DNA of 29,975 nt from CAYLNH01 sp964384625 (GTDB taxonomy: Bacteria > Verrucomicrobiota > Lentisphaeria > JABSQK01): contig CAYLNH010000060.1 in the NCBI GenBank assembly GCA_964384625.1, positions 1 to 29,975 of the forward strand, read 5' to 3'. The notes beneath the pieces were generated by a model, which worked only from the letters and a program-made list of their open reading frames with translations, was not told the origin of the DNA and searched no databases. Positions 15,943-23,623 of this stretch are shown here, one piece after another. The translations under genes and the position numbers were made by a program. Position 1 is the stretch's first letter. Each line of letters starts with the position of its first letter.

Positions 15943-17949
15943 CTACAGCGTGTTCATCGGGAGATACTCGATCTCGACGTCATAGGGTTCCACCGTGCCG
16001 GTCGCGACGTCATACATGCGTTCGTGTGTCTTGCGGGCGGCGGTTTCGTGTTCCGCATACGATCGGTGGCAGACATCCAGAAAGCCGATATTCCAGTTCT
16101 CCCCGTCGAAACGGCCCATGGCGGCTTCGTCATACAGCGTGAAGTAGTGGATGCCGACGCAGGCCGGGTGGGCTAACGCGCCCTCGGCATAGACCCGATA
16201 GGCTTCGCCGCGCGCCTTTTGATCGGCCACTCTTCGCAGCGAGCCGCCGGGCAGCCCCACATCCAGCGCGCCGTAGTGCCATTCGCCGATCATGATCGGA
16301 ACGTTCACCACGTCGTACAGGTCGGTAATCAACTCGGACGGGAACCGGTCTTTGTAGCCGTTGATACTGAAGACATCGAAATGCCGCATGCCGGCCACAG
16401 CCCACTCCGGCGGGATCGTGTAGTACCGCGCCCCGAGATTCAGATGGTTCGGATCGACAGCTTTGCAGGCGTCACACATGCTCTTGTAGAGCTTCTCAAT
16501 CATGATACTGCTGAAAGCGGCCAGATCGGCTTCGGCCGTTTCACTGTCAACCGGTCCGTGCCAGGGGCCGTCGGCAACCGCCGTCAAGCTGGTTTCGATC
16601 TCCCATGCCGCTGACAAGGCTTCGTCATCTGTGTATTTCTCTCGCAGCCAGTCAGCCAGGGCCTGCCGGCACTTGCCGTGCGGACAGTTGAACAACATGC
16701 CCTTCGCCGGCGTCATCGCGGCAAACCCCCAGGTCGGTTCGTTCATCAGGAAATAGCCGATGAACGCCGGGTCGTCTTTGGTTTCCTCAAGCTGCTTTGC
16801 GTACTCGCGGCAGGCCGTTTCGAACGACGGCTCGAAAACGTCGCACAAATCGCGGAAGGCCTTGGGCACGGAGTTGAACGCCGAAAGAGCCAATGGCCGA
16901 ACATACGGCACCTTGTTCTGTGCGATCTGCCATTCCGACCAGTTGGCCACCGTGTTGAAGCCGAAGCGCCGAATCAATGCCGGCACGAGTTCAGACCAGG
17001 TGTCGTGCCAGTTGTCGCCAAAGGCGCGCTTCAGATTGGCGCCGAGAAAATTTATGAACTCCAGATCAAACGATGCCCCGCGGCGCCCGCTCCAGAACTC
17101 CCCGAACTCGCCGTCTTTCGCCGGCAGCCATTCATACGCCGACTCCAGTCCGGTGACATAGGACTCGATGCGGGAGCGGACGCAGTCAATACCCAGCGAC
17201 CAGAAGGCACAGCCATCGGGATCCACCAGCCACCAGCGTGTGCCGTCGTGCTGCGTCGTGAAAAATCCCCGGCTTTCGAAGCGGATGGCTTTGCAACCGC
17301 CCCAGCGCGAGAATCCGTCGGGCAGTTTCTGTTGCGGCGCTTCCGCCAGCTGCTGCTGCAGCCGTTCGACCAGTTCATCAACCGACCGGGTTTTGCCCGG
17401 CCATTCGCGAATGATGCTCTGGCCCATCGCATCGCAGATCGGGCCTCGCGGCAGAACCGGATTCGTCAACCGCTCAGGTTCTTCAACCGTCGCCTGGAAG
17501 TCCGTCAGTGCGAAGCGAATGGAATCTTCGCCTTTGCCCACGGCAACGAACTTCATTCGGTCCACCTGTGCCAGATCGACGATATCGCCGCCGCACATGG
17601 GCTTGAGGTACGCCGCCTCCCGGCCGGTCTGCCAGCGACTCTGGTCAACAGCGTCCAGCGGGAATCGAATGCGCGCCTGCACCTGGTTCAGCACACCAAA
17701 ACGCAACATGAATTCGCGGCCGCCTTCGCCTTCCTGCAGCAGGACATGGAACGAAGACAGATCCACGCCGTCCAGCAGAATATCCGCAGCCAGCCAGTTG
17801 CAGTCGGCCAACGCGCCGACAGGGAATGCGTAGTGCAGTTTCAGGCCGGATTCCTCGGCGACGTACCAGGTCGCGCCGGGGACAATGCAGTCGGAGTCTT
17901 CCTGTATGAGGGCGTCGTCTTTGCGGCTGAGAGAAAGCGTCAGTGCCAT
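15943..17949 (-). CDS. clan GH-A glycoside hydrolase (beta-agarase/galactosidase-like)
   Basis: A 668-residue enzyme with an N-terminal beta-rich domain (about residues 1-170) and a TIM barrel. The barrel starts with FFTTQHDGTRWWLVDPDGCAFWSLGID, typical of GH50-type agarase-like proteins. The clan GH-A pair is visible: acid/base Glu404 after strand 4 (FIGYFLMNEPTW) and nucleophile Glu556 on strand 7 (VPIMIGEWHYGA). GH42- or GH50-type beta-galactosidase or agarase activity is the best guess; the exact family and substrate cannot be settled by reading. There is no signal peptide (MALTLSLSRKDD), so it would act in the cytoplasm on imported oligosaccharides. AAGGA lies 10 nt before the ATG. The gene is alone on its strand, and no sugar transporter is adjacent. 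Confidence 0.75.
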   Translation of the reverse strand: MALTLSLSRKDDALIQEDSDCIVPGATWYVAEESGLKLHYAFPVGALADCNWLAADILLDGVDLSSFHVLLQEGEGGREFMLRFGVLNQVQARIRFPLDAVDQSRWQTGREAAYLKPMCGGDIVDLAQVDRMKFVAVGKGEDSIRFALTDFQATVEEPERLTNPVLPRGPICDAMGQSIIREWPGKTRSVDELVERLQQQLAEAPQQKLPDGFSRWGGCKAIRFESRGFFTTQHDGTRWWLVDPDGCAFWSLGIDCVRSRIESYVTGLESAYEWLPAKDGEFGEFWSGRRGASFDLEFINFLGANLKRAFGDNWHDTWSELVPALIRRFGFNTVANWSEWQIAQNKVPYVRPLALSAFNSVPKAFRDLCDVFEPSFETACREYAKQLEETKDDPAFIGYFLMNEPTWGFAAMTPAKGMLFNCPHGKCRQALADWLREKYTDDEALSAAWEIETSLTAVADGPWHGPVDSETAEADLAAFSSIMIEKLYKSMCDACKAVDPNHLNLGARYYTIPPEWAVAGMRHFDVFSINGYKDRFPSELITDLYDVVNVPIMIGEWHYGALDVGLPGGSLRRVADQKARGEAYRVYAEGALAHPACVGIHYFTLYDEAAMGRFDGENWNIGFLDVCHRSYAEHETAARKTHERMYDVATGTVEPYDVEIEYLPMNTL

Positions 17950-18052
17950 GGTAAGGAGGTCCTTGGTTGGGTTGCGGTCTGGCTCTACTGGTGGGGTGTG
18001 GAGGGGTGTGGGTCAAGGGCTATCAGAGCATTCTGTCGCAGCTGCAGTAACG

Positions 18053-18118
18053 GACTTGACTCCCAGCGGTCGTCACGCAGTATTGCGGCGTGACACGGCG
18101 ACAGGATGGAGCCGAGTC
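18053..18118. repeat. imperfect palindrome, left copy of a ~65-nt paired element
   Basis: The outer arms GACTTGACTCC (18053-18063) and GGAGCCGAGTC (18108-18118) pair with two G-T wobbles; an inner stem GTCACGC/GCGTGAC lies between them. The first 22 bases closely match 19044-19065 in the same direction (about 18 of 22). The element ends 35 bp before the start of the HEAT/nuclease gene. TTGACT inside it could act as a -35 box, but the spacing to TATTGC (19 bp) is long. Confidence 0.6.
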
Positions 18119-18153
18119 AGGCAGGCGGAGCAGATGAAGATGGGAGAATCCCG

Positions 18154-19045
18154 ATGAACCGAAGGCAGGAGCAGGAATCTGCCGAGAAACTGCGGCGACG
18201 GGCGGTAGAACTGGGCGAAGCAGGCAACGGCCAGGCCATACCTGAACTGATGCAGTTGTGCCGGCATTCACGACCGACAGTACGGCGAGCCGCAGCGTCA
18301 GCGTTGGGCAAACTCAGCGGTTGTGCGGACATCGCACCCGCCGTGCAGATACTGTGCGACCTCGTGCGCGATGCACACCCGCAGGTCCGCCAGTACGCCG
18401 CCGCAGCGCTTGGGCGCATCGGAGACGAACGCGCCCTGCCGTCCCTGCGCGATGTGGCCAACAACCCGAATGGCCCTGAGTACGTTCTGCGTTCCGCTTT
18501 GGGGGCAATTGAGAAGGTCGAGCAGGCAGCACGCATCCGTGACGAAGCCAGTCCGATGGTCTGCTCGCCGATGCGGAACCCCTGCCGCCCCGGAGGAACG
18601 CCGAATCTCCAATACACAGTTCCAGCGAATCTACTGCGACTGCTGCTTTAATGCAGTCTTCATCGAGCGCCGGAACTTCGACATGAAGGTGCAGAACCAT
18701 AAGAAGCCGGTGTCCCGGGACCGAACGGTCGTGCAATCACGTGGCGAGCGACAGATCGCGGAATGGCTGGGGAATGCCGGGCTCGCCTACAGGCATGACG
18801 ACAAGTTCCAGATCATCCAGGGCTACGCCGTGCGACCTGACTTCTACTTGCCGCAATTTGACGTTTACATCGAGTATTGGGGACTGGATACGACCGACTA
18901 CAAGATCGGCATGCTGCTCAAGCAGAAGCTCTACCAACAGGCGGGCAAGAAGCTGATCTCGCTATATCCGCAGGACCTGGCAGCTCTCGGACGCAAACTG
19001 ACTGCGGCTCTCCGGTTCTACGGCTTTTGCCCATCGCAGTTCTGA
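18154..19045 (+). pseudogene. HEAT-repeat/zinc-ribbon/restriction-like nuclease protein, frameshifted
   Basis: Starting at ATG 18154 (GGGAG 7 nt upstream), codons 1-130 encode HEAT/PBS-lyase-type repeats: IPELMQLCRHSRPTVRRAAASALGKLS, LVRDAHPQVRQYAAAALGRIGDERALPSLRDV. This frame closes at 18651. Skipping the A at 18571 joins it to a second frame ending at 19045. The join creates a CSPC pair, and the new frame supplies CDCC (IYCDCCFNAVF), together a four-cysteine zinc ribbon. Then comes a PD-(D/E)XK-like domain: SRGERQIAEWL, YAVRPDFYLPQFDVYIEYWG and YKIGMLLKQKLYQQAGKKLISLYPQDL, as seen after some helicases. The full protein would be about 296 residues. A role in DNA processing or repair is inferred. 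It is either a real mutation or a one-base assembly error. Confidence 0.65.
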
Positions 19046-19106
19046 CTCGACTCCGTCCGGTCGTCGCGTCGCCTACTCCCACGAGACGACCAACGGAAGT
19101 CAAGTC
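19044..19106. repeat. imperfect palindrome, right copy of the paired element
   Basis: The arms 19044-19065 and 19085-19106 pair over about 22 bases (GACTCGACT... with ...AGTCAAGTC; inner GGTCGTC with GACGACC) around a 19-base loop. It starts inside the stop codon of the nuclease frame. Its left arm matches the left arm of the copy at 18053, and its right arm, reversed, matches it even better. Confidence 0.65.
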
Positions 19107-19208
19107 TTGTCGGGAGCGCAACCCGAGCGGGATGCAGGTGACATCAGCCGCGTGAACGTAGTGAATACACCATCCGAGGAGCACTGGACTCAAATGTGGA
19201 GAGCCGCG

Positions 19209-19718
19209 ATGGAAGACATACCGACGGTCAGAGATTTCATGACCCGCAAGGTCATCTCACTGAAGCCCGAGCAGACCATCGGCGACGCGATCAACACCTT
19301 CGTCCAGAACCGCATTTCGGGGGCGCCGGTGATCGACGAAGCCGGGGAACTGGTGGGAATCCTGAGTCAACGGGATTGCCTCTCCTGGCTGGCGAATCTG
19401 CGCTACTACGGCGTCGCCGCCGGCACCGTGGCGGACTTCATGTCGAAGGGTGTGCATTCCATCGAGGCGGCGGCGGACATCTTCGTGGCGGCTGACCTTT
19501 TTCTCTACCACCATTTCCGGCGCGTACCGGTGCTCGACGGCGACGAGGACGTGGTCGGCATCCTGAGTCGACACGACGTCATGCGGGCCGGCGCCCGTCT
19601 CTGTCGCAGTCAGTTGGAGGAAGCGCCGGACCCGGGGTATATCCCGGAACAGCTCAAGGCCCGCCTGGGCCGCGACGGCGTACCGCATCTGACGCGGGCC
19701 CGGAAGAACGGAGAGTAG
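19209..19718 (+). CDS. CBS-domain pair protein
   Basis: A 169-residue cytoplasmic protein made of two CBS motifs: TVRDFMTRKVISLKPEQTIGDAINTFVQNRISGAPVIDEAGELVGILSQRDCL, then VADFMSKGVHSIEAAADIFVAADLFLYHHFRRVPVLDGDEDVVGILSRHDVMRA. Such Bateman modules bind adenosine nucleotides and usually regulate a partner; no partner is fused or adjacent here, so its target is unknown. Start ATG 19209 has GGAGAG 5 nt upstream; ATG 19194 and a TTG at 19107, inside the palindrome's edge, are alternatives with poorer sites. The gene begins about 100 bp after the palindrome behind the HEAT/nuclease gene and may share its transcript. Confidence 0.85.
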   Translation: MEDIPTVRDFMTRKVISLKPEQTIGDAINTFVQNRISGAPVIDEAGELVGILSQRDCLSWLANLRYYGVAAGTVADFMSKGVHSIEAAADIFVAADLFLYHHFRRVPVLDGDEDVVGILSRHDVMRAGARLCRSQLEEAPDPGYIPEQLKARLGRDGVPHLTRARKNGE

Positions 19719-19762
19719 CTCCGCGGTGGAGCCGGGGCTGTCGGGATACGTGACAAGAAACC

Positions 19763-19788
19763 GGCGGCGAAGCCGAAGCTTCGCCGCC
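19763..19788 (-). terminator. strong hairpin with T-tract, for the TonB receptor transcript
   Basis: GGCGGCGAAGC and its exact complement form an 11-bp stem around CGAA. On the minus strand GGTTTCTTGT follows, a fair T-tract. On the plus strand it also lies about 45 bp after the CBS gene stop and may block that transcript too. Confidence 0.65.
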
Positions 19789-19821
19789 GCGCGGAATGCC
19801 GCTGCAGAAGAGGATGAGGGC

Positions 19822-19845
19822 GGCGGCGGGCACCTGCCCGCCGCC
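19822..19845 (-). terminator. second hairpin directly after the TonB receptor gene
   Basis: GGCGGCGGGC and GCCCGCCGCC form a perfect 10-bp stem around ACCT, about 20 bp after the receptor stop. The minus-strand continuation CTCATCCTCTTCT is pyrimidine-rich but not a clean T-run. With the hairpin at 19763 it makes a tandem terminator. Confidence 0.5.
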
Positions 19846-19866
19846 TGGCGTGGTGTATGAGATTGT

Positions 19867-21996
19867 CTAGAACCGACAGGCGACCGTCGCCACCACGTTG
19901 CGGCCGGGTTCGTTGACGCCCGAGCCGTGCACCCGGTACTGCGCGTCCGTGATGTTCTCGACGGCCAGGCTGAGACTGAGATTGTCGGTGGCGTGCCAGC
20001 CGCCGCGCAGATTGTAGCACTGCCAGGCCGGCGAGCCGTCCGGCGGGAAGCGGTTATCGGATTCCTCGGCGTCGGTCAACCGTTTCTGTTTGCGGGACCA
20101 GTCCAGACTGGCTTCGGCCCAGAAAGAGCGATCCGGCGAACGCCACTTCAGTGCGAACGTGCCATGCAACGGCGGAACACGGCTGATTGGCCTGTCCGCC
20201 CCGGGCTCGGTAACAAAGCGATCGTAGTAGGTCCGTTCCGAACCGCGTGACCAAGCCACACCGTTGTAGGCCGAGAAACCGCCGGCCAGATCGACTTCCG
20301 CCAGCAACTCGACACCGTAGATGTAGCCGTCGTGCAGATTTCGCTTGGTCGCATCCTCATCAACCCGGTTGTTCTTCAGCCGGGCGATTCGGTCTTCGAT
20401 GTCGGTCCAGAAGGCCGTCGCCGTGACGTAGCCCCAGCCGCCGACGCTCTTGCCGCCAAGTTCGAAGGTGGTGAAGTGTTCGGCATCCAGATCCGCAGTG
20501 GGCAGTTCCTCGCCGCCACCGAAGTCATCACTACGCGTGGTATCCGACAGGTTCGGGGCGCGGAAGCCCTGGGACAGACCGGTGAACAGATTCAGGCGGT
20601 TGTCGTCCAGCACCTCCAGCATGAACCGCAGACTGCCGGTAAGGGCATCCCAATTGCCACTCAGGGAGCGGATGTCGCCATCGAAGTCCACCTTTCCGGC
20701 ATCCATATCGGCGTAGGTGTAGCGCAGACCGGTGATCATATCGAGGCGTTGGGTCAGTTCGGTTTCCAACTGCAGGTAGGTACCGGCCAGATCGTAGATC
20801 GCGTCATCACCAACCAGGCCCTGGTCGCGTTGCTCGAGCGTGCCGTCAGCAGCCCGATTCTGGCCGGAAGCGTTGACGTTGTCACGGTAGAAGTCGATAC
20901 CCCAGGTCAGGACGCCGGCATTCGTGTTCATCTGGACGCGGCCGTTGACGCCGGTGGTCATCACTCGGGTGAAGAACAGTTGCTCGCGACCGTCATCACG
21001 GATGCGCCGATAGTCCTCGACCAGGCTCTGGTAGGAGACGCCGAAGTCCACCTCCTGCACCAGACCGCCGCCATTCCGCCAGCCGTACTGTCCAAAGGCC
21101 ACGCGACGCTCGTGATCGTAGATCCGGTGAACGTCGCTGGTTTTGCCTTTGCTCAGCGTGCCGTAGTAGTCGACGTGGTACAGCGTGCGATGGACACGGT
21201 CGACGTCGTTCTGGTTGAAGTGATCGTAGCCGAACAGCAGCCAGGCGTTGTCACTCAGCCAGCGCTTGGCCCGCAGGTTACCGCTCCACTGTTCGTAGTT
21301 GGTGTGCGGGTTCTCTTCGCCGTCGCCGCTCTTGAGTTCGCCAAAGTCCTGAGCGGTCAGACCGAAGCCGAAGGTCCACTTGTCGCCGGCGGCCACACTG
21401 CCGCGCAGGTGCGCCGACAGACTCGATTCCGCCGATGCCGCGCGAGTGACGAAGTCACCGCCGAGCCACTGCGACCCGCCGGCAGCGGCGCCGCGCGCCA
21501 GGTCCGTACTGCGCGTCAGGATCACGCCGCCAATGGCGTCGCTGCCGTACAGCACGGACGCCGGCCCCATGAGCACCTGCAGGTTCGTGTAGTAGTAGTG
21601 ATCGACCAGATTCCAGTATTGGTTCGGGCCCTCGCGCAAGAACGAATTGTTGACCCGAACGCCATCGGCGTAGAGCGCTGTACGCTGACTGGTGACGCCG
21701 CGCAGATACGGCGAAGTCATCCCATGTCCGGTCTTCTGCAGCATAATTCCCGGTGTGCCGCGCAGGGCTTCGGTGATGCTCCGCGCCTGTTTCTCCAGGA
21801 CCACCTCGTCCGCATCCCACTGGTGGACGGTGTAGGGAGTCTTGGCCACGGTCCGCTGGTTCTTGGTGGCCACCACCACGACGTTATCCAGCGCCAGGCG
21901 GTCCTCCTTCTTCTCCTTCTTCGTCTCTTGGGCTTGCAGCCCAACCCCGGCGAGAAACACGGCTCCCGCCAACGCATACGCACGCATCTTGCTCAT
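19867..21996 (-). CDS. TonB-dependent outer-membrane receptor
   Basis: A 709-residue outer-membrane beta-barrel that imports a ligand with energy from TonB. It has a signal peptide (MSKMRAYALAGAVFLAGVGLQAQ), a TonB box (NVVVVATK near residue 38), and a plug domain with TEALRGTPGIMLQKTGHGMTSPYLRGVTSQRTALYADGVRVN and PASVLYGSDAIGGVI. The barrel ends with NITDAQYRVHGSGVNEPGRNVVATVACRF and a terminal Phe, the usual barrel-assembly signal. The plug resembles receptors for vitamin B12, haem or siderophores; no transporter is nearby, so the ligand is open. GGAG lies 5-7 nt before the ATG. A sigma-54-type promoter and a divergent two-component system suggest regulated expression. Confidence 0.92.
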   Translation of the reverse strand: MSKMRAYALAGAVFLAGVGLQAQETKKEKKEDRLALDNVVVVATKNQRTVAKTPYTVHQWDADEVVLEKQARSITEALRGTPGIMLQKTGHGMTSPYLRGVTSQRTALYADGVRVNNSFLREGPNQYWNLVDHYYYTNLQVLMGPASVLYGSDAIGGVILTRSTDLARGAAAGGSQWLGGDFVTRAASAESSLSAHLRGSVAAGDKWTFGFGLTAQDFGELKSGDGEENPHTNYEQWSGNLRAKRWLSDNAWLLFGYDHFNQNDVDRVHRTLYHVDYYGTLSKGKTSDVHRIYDHERRVAFGQYGWRNGGGLVQEVDFGVSYQSLVEDYRRIRDDGREQLFFTRVMTTGVNGRVQMNTNAGVLTWGIDFYRDNVNASGQNRAADGTLEQRDQGLVGDDAIYDLAGTYLQLETELTQRLDMITGLRYTYADMDAGKVDFDGDIRSLSGNWDALTGSLRFMLEVLDDNRLNLFTGLSQGFRAPNLSDTTRSDDFGGGEELPTADLDAEHFTTFELGGKSVGGWGYVTATAFWTDIEDRIARLKNNRVDEDATKRNLHDGYIYGVELLAEVDLAGGFSAYNGVAWSRGSERTYYDRFVTEPGADRPISRVPPLHGTFALKWRSPDRSFWAEASLDWSRKQKRLTDAEESDNRFPPDGSPAWQCYNLRGGWHATDNLSLSLAVENITDAQYRVHGSGVNEPGRNVVATVACRF

Positions 21997-22042
21997 TCTC
22001 TCTCCTTCAGTTACGGCACGTTTTCACAGTTGACTGTCCGGG

Positions 22043-22060
22043 AAGCACCAGCCGTGCCAA
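22043..22060 (-). promoter_or_regulatory. sigma-54 (-24/-12) promoter of the TonB receptor gene
   Basis: On the minus strand the sequence TTGGCACGGCTGGTGCTT matches YTGGCACGR-N3-TTGCW at all informative positions except one, with GG and GC exactly 10 bases apart. Transcription would begin near 22034, giving a leader of about 37 nt to ATG 21996. The adjacent regulator has the GAFTGA loop needed to activate sigma-54. Confidence 0.7.
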
Positions 22061-22144
22061 CTTCCGGCAGCAGCTTCACAATTTCTTCATCTGGGCACGG
22101 TTCGGCGGAATTCGCCCCGGACCTGTTCGCCTGTCGCCCGATCT

Positions 22145-22175
22145 TTGTGCATAAACATTGTTTCAAGTTGCACAA
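22145..22175. promoter_or_regulatory. inverted repeat, candidate enhancer for the NtrC-type regulator
   Basis: TTGTGCA (22145-22151) and TGCACAA (22169-22175) are perfect complements separated by 17 bases; the middle contains a smaller inverted pair AAAC-ATT-GTTT. It lies roughly 90-130 bp upstream of the sigma-54 promoter, where enhancer sites normally lie, and just before the kinase gene, so it could also control that operon. Confidence 0.45.
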
Positions 22176-22204
22176 GCCGGGTTCAGATTGCATAGTTAGT
22201 GGTC

Positions 22205-23623
22205 ATGAAACGTCTGCCGCTCGCCATTCGAATGATCCTGGCGGTCTATCTCATCGCTATCGGCTCGGCGATCCTGGTCAGTTGGATCGGGGCTGATGTG
22301 GCCCAGGACGAGGTGGAAAAACGCCTGGTCGACGACACGGTCGCGAACAGCGCTTCGCTGATGGAAGAACTGCTGCTGCCGATCAACACGGCGATGTTGT
22401 CCCACTTGAGCACGATCAGCGGCGGGCAGGTGGTGATTACCGACACGGGCACCGGCCGCATCGTTGCTGCGAGCCTGCCGGCGCCGCAGGCCAATGCGCT
22501 TCGCGAGCGGCTGCGCGCGGCCGGTTCCCTGCCGCGCCAGCTCCATTTGGGCTCGGAGGGCTATATCGTCGGCTCGCAGCGGTTTCGGAGTTTCGGCCAG
22601 ATCGGGTTGGAGCGCGAACTGCAGCTGCACCTGCTGGTGCCCGAGGCCCGCATCACCGAGGCGAAGCGGGCAACGACGCGGCGAATCATCCACTGGACCG
22701 CATTGGTGATTGCCGGCGCCACGATCGTCACGATCCTGTTGTCCTGGTCGATCACCGGCCCGCTGCGCCGGCTGGCGGTTCGCGTCGACCAGCTGTCGCA
22801 GGCGACCGGCAAAGACTGGGAGGGTCAGAAGCTCGAACTGGGTCGGGACGTCTTCGGCACGGCGCCGAAGGAGGTGCTGCTGGTGGCGGAGTCGTTCGAC
22901 CGTTTGCTGAACAACCTGGCGGACTCGCAGAACCGGCTGGCGCGGGTCGAACGGCTGGCGGCTCTGGGCAAGGTTGCGGCGTCGGTCGCGCATGAGCTGC
23001 GCAATCCGCTGAGCGGCATGAAAATGCATGTGCGCCTGCTGCAGGACACGGTGACGGACGATCCGGATTCCCGGGAGAGTCTGGATTTGATCGGCCGCGA
23101 AATTGAGCGGCTCGATCTGTATGTTCAGGAATTGATGGCCTTGACGCGAGACGGCTCGCGGAAGCCGGAGACCGCCGTGGAAGCGGTGGATCTGGCGGCC
23201 GAAGCCGGGGAGGTCCTGACCTTGCTGGCCGGGAAGCTGGAGCACGCCGGCGTCACCGTCGAATTCAGCGCGCCGGAAGCGGCGGTAATCTCGGCCCACC
23301 GTCCGCGTCTGCGCCAGGTCGTGATGAACCTCCTGTTGAATGCCGCCGACGCGATGCCTGACGGCGGCGCAATCCAGCTGTCTGTGACTGCCGGCCCGCC
23401 GGTGCGCCTGGCGGTTCGCGACCACGGCCCTGGCGTTCAGGTCGACGGCGGCACGGATATCTTCGAGGCCTTTATCAGTACCAAGTTCGAGGGCGCCGGT
23501 CTGGGGTTGTACATCAGCCGTCAGATCATCACGGAAGCCGGCGGCGACATCGGCTACACCAACCACGACGACGGCGCCGAGTTCTGGATCGAAATGCCCC
23601 CTGCGGAAGGATCGTCCCCATGA
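22205..23623 (+). CDS. sensor histidine kinase of an NtrC-type two-component system
   Basis: A 472-residue inner-membrane kinase that would phosphorylate the regulator encoded next. Two membrane helices (about residues 9-28, and WTALVIAGATIVTILLSW near 165) enclose a periplasmic sensor domain of about 130 residues of unknown ligand. A HAMP linker (SITGPLRRLAVRVDQLSQ) follows, then HisKA with His263 (SVAHELRNPLSG), and the ATPase domain with N box NLLLNAADAMPDGG, G1 DHGPGV and G2 GAGLGLYISRQI. The start is ATG 22205; GTG 22199 is only two codons upstream and neither has a clear ribosome-binding site. The stop overlaps the regulator start (ATGA at 23620). Confidence 0.92.
   Translation: MKRLPLAIRMILAVYLIAIGSAILVSWIGADVAQDEVEKRLVDDTVANSASLMEELLLPINTAMLSHLSTISGGQVVITDTGTGRIVAASLPAPQANALRERLRAAGSLPRQLHLGSEGYIVGSQRFRSFGQIGLERELQLHLLVPEARITEAKRATTRRIIHWTALVIAGATIVTILLSWSITGPLRRLAVRVDQLSQATGKDWEGQKLELGRDVFGTAPKEVLLVAESFDRLLNNLADSQNRLARVERLAALGKVAASVAHELRNPLSGMKMHVRLLQDTVTDDPDSRESLDLIGREIERLDLYVQELMALTRDGSRKPETAVEAVDLAAEAGEVLTLLAGKLEHAGVTVEFSAPEAAVISAHRPRLRQVVMNLLLNAADAMPDGGAIQLSVTAGPPVRLAVRDHGPGVQVDGGTDIFEAFISTKFEGAGLGLYISRQIITEAGGDIGYTNHDDGAEFWIEMPPAEGSSP

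Noticed and set aside
18562..18580. Programmed +1 ribosomal frameshift in the HEAT/nuclease gene
   Set aside because: There is no slippery codon followed by a stop or slow codon at the join; the in-frame codon is ATG. A mutation or base error explains it more simply.
18053..19106. Integron gene cassette with attC sites
   Set aside because: The palindromes lack the conserved RYYYAAC and GTTRRRY core boxes and there is no integrase gene in the window.
22011..22193. Small minus-strand frame between the receptor and kinase genes
   Set aside because: It covers the sigma-54 promoter and inverted repeat, lacks a ribosome-binding site and shows no domain.
20332..22296. Long open frame antisense to the TonB receptor
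   Set aside because: The receptor's minus-strand frame has signal peptide, plug and terminal Phe; the opposing frame shows no recognisable domain and runs through the regulatory region and into the kinase gene.
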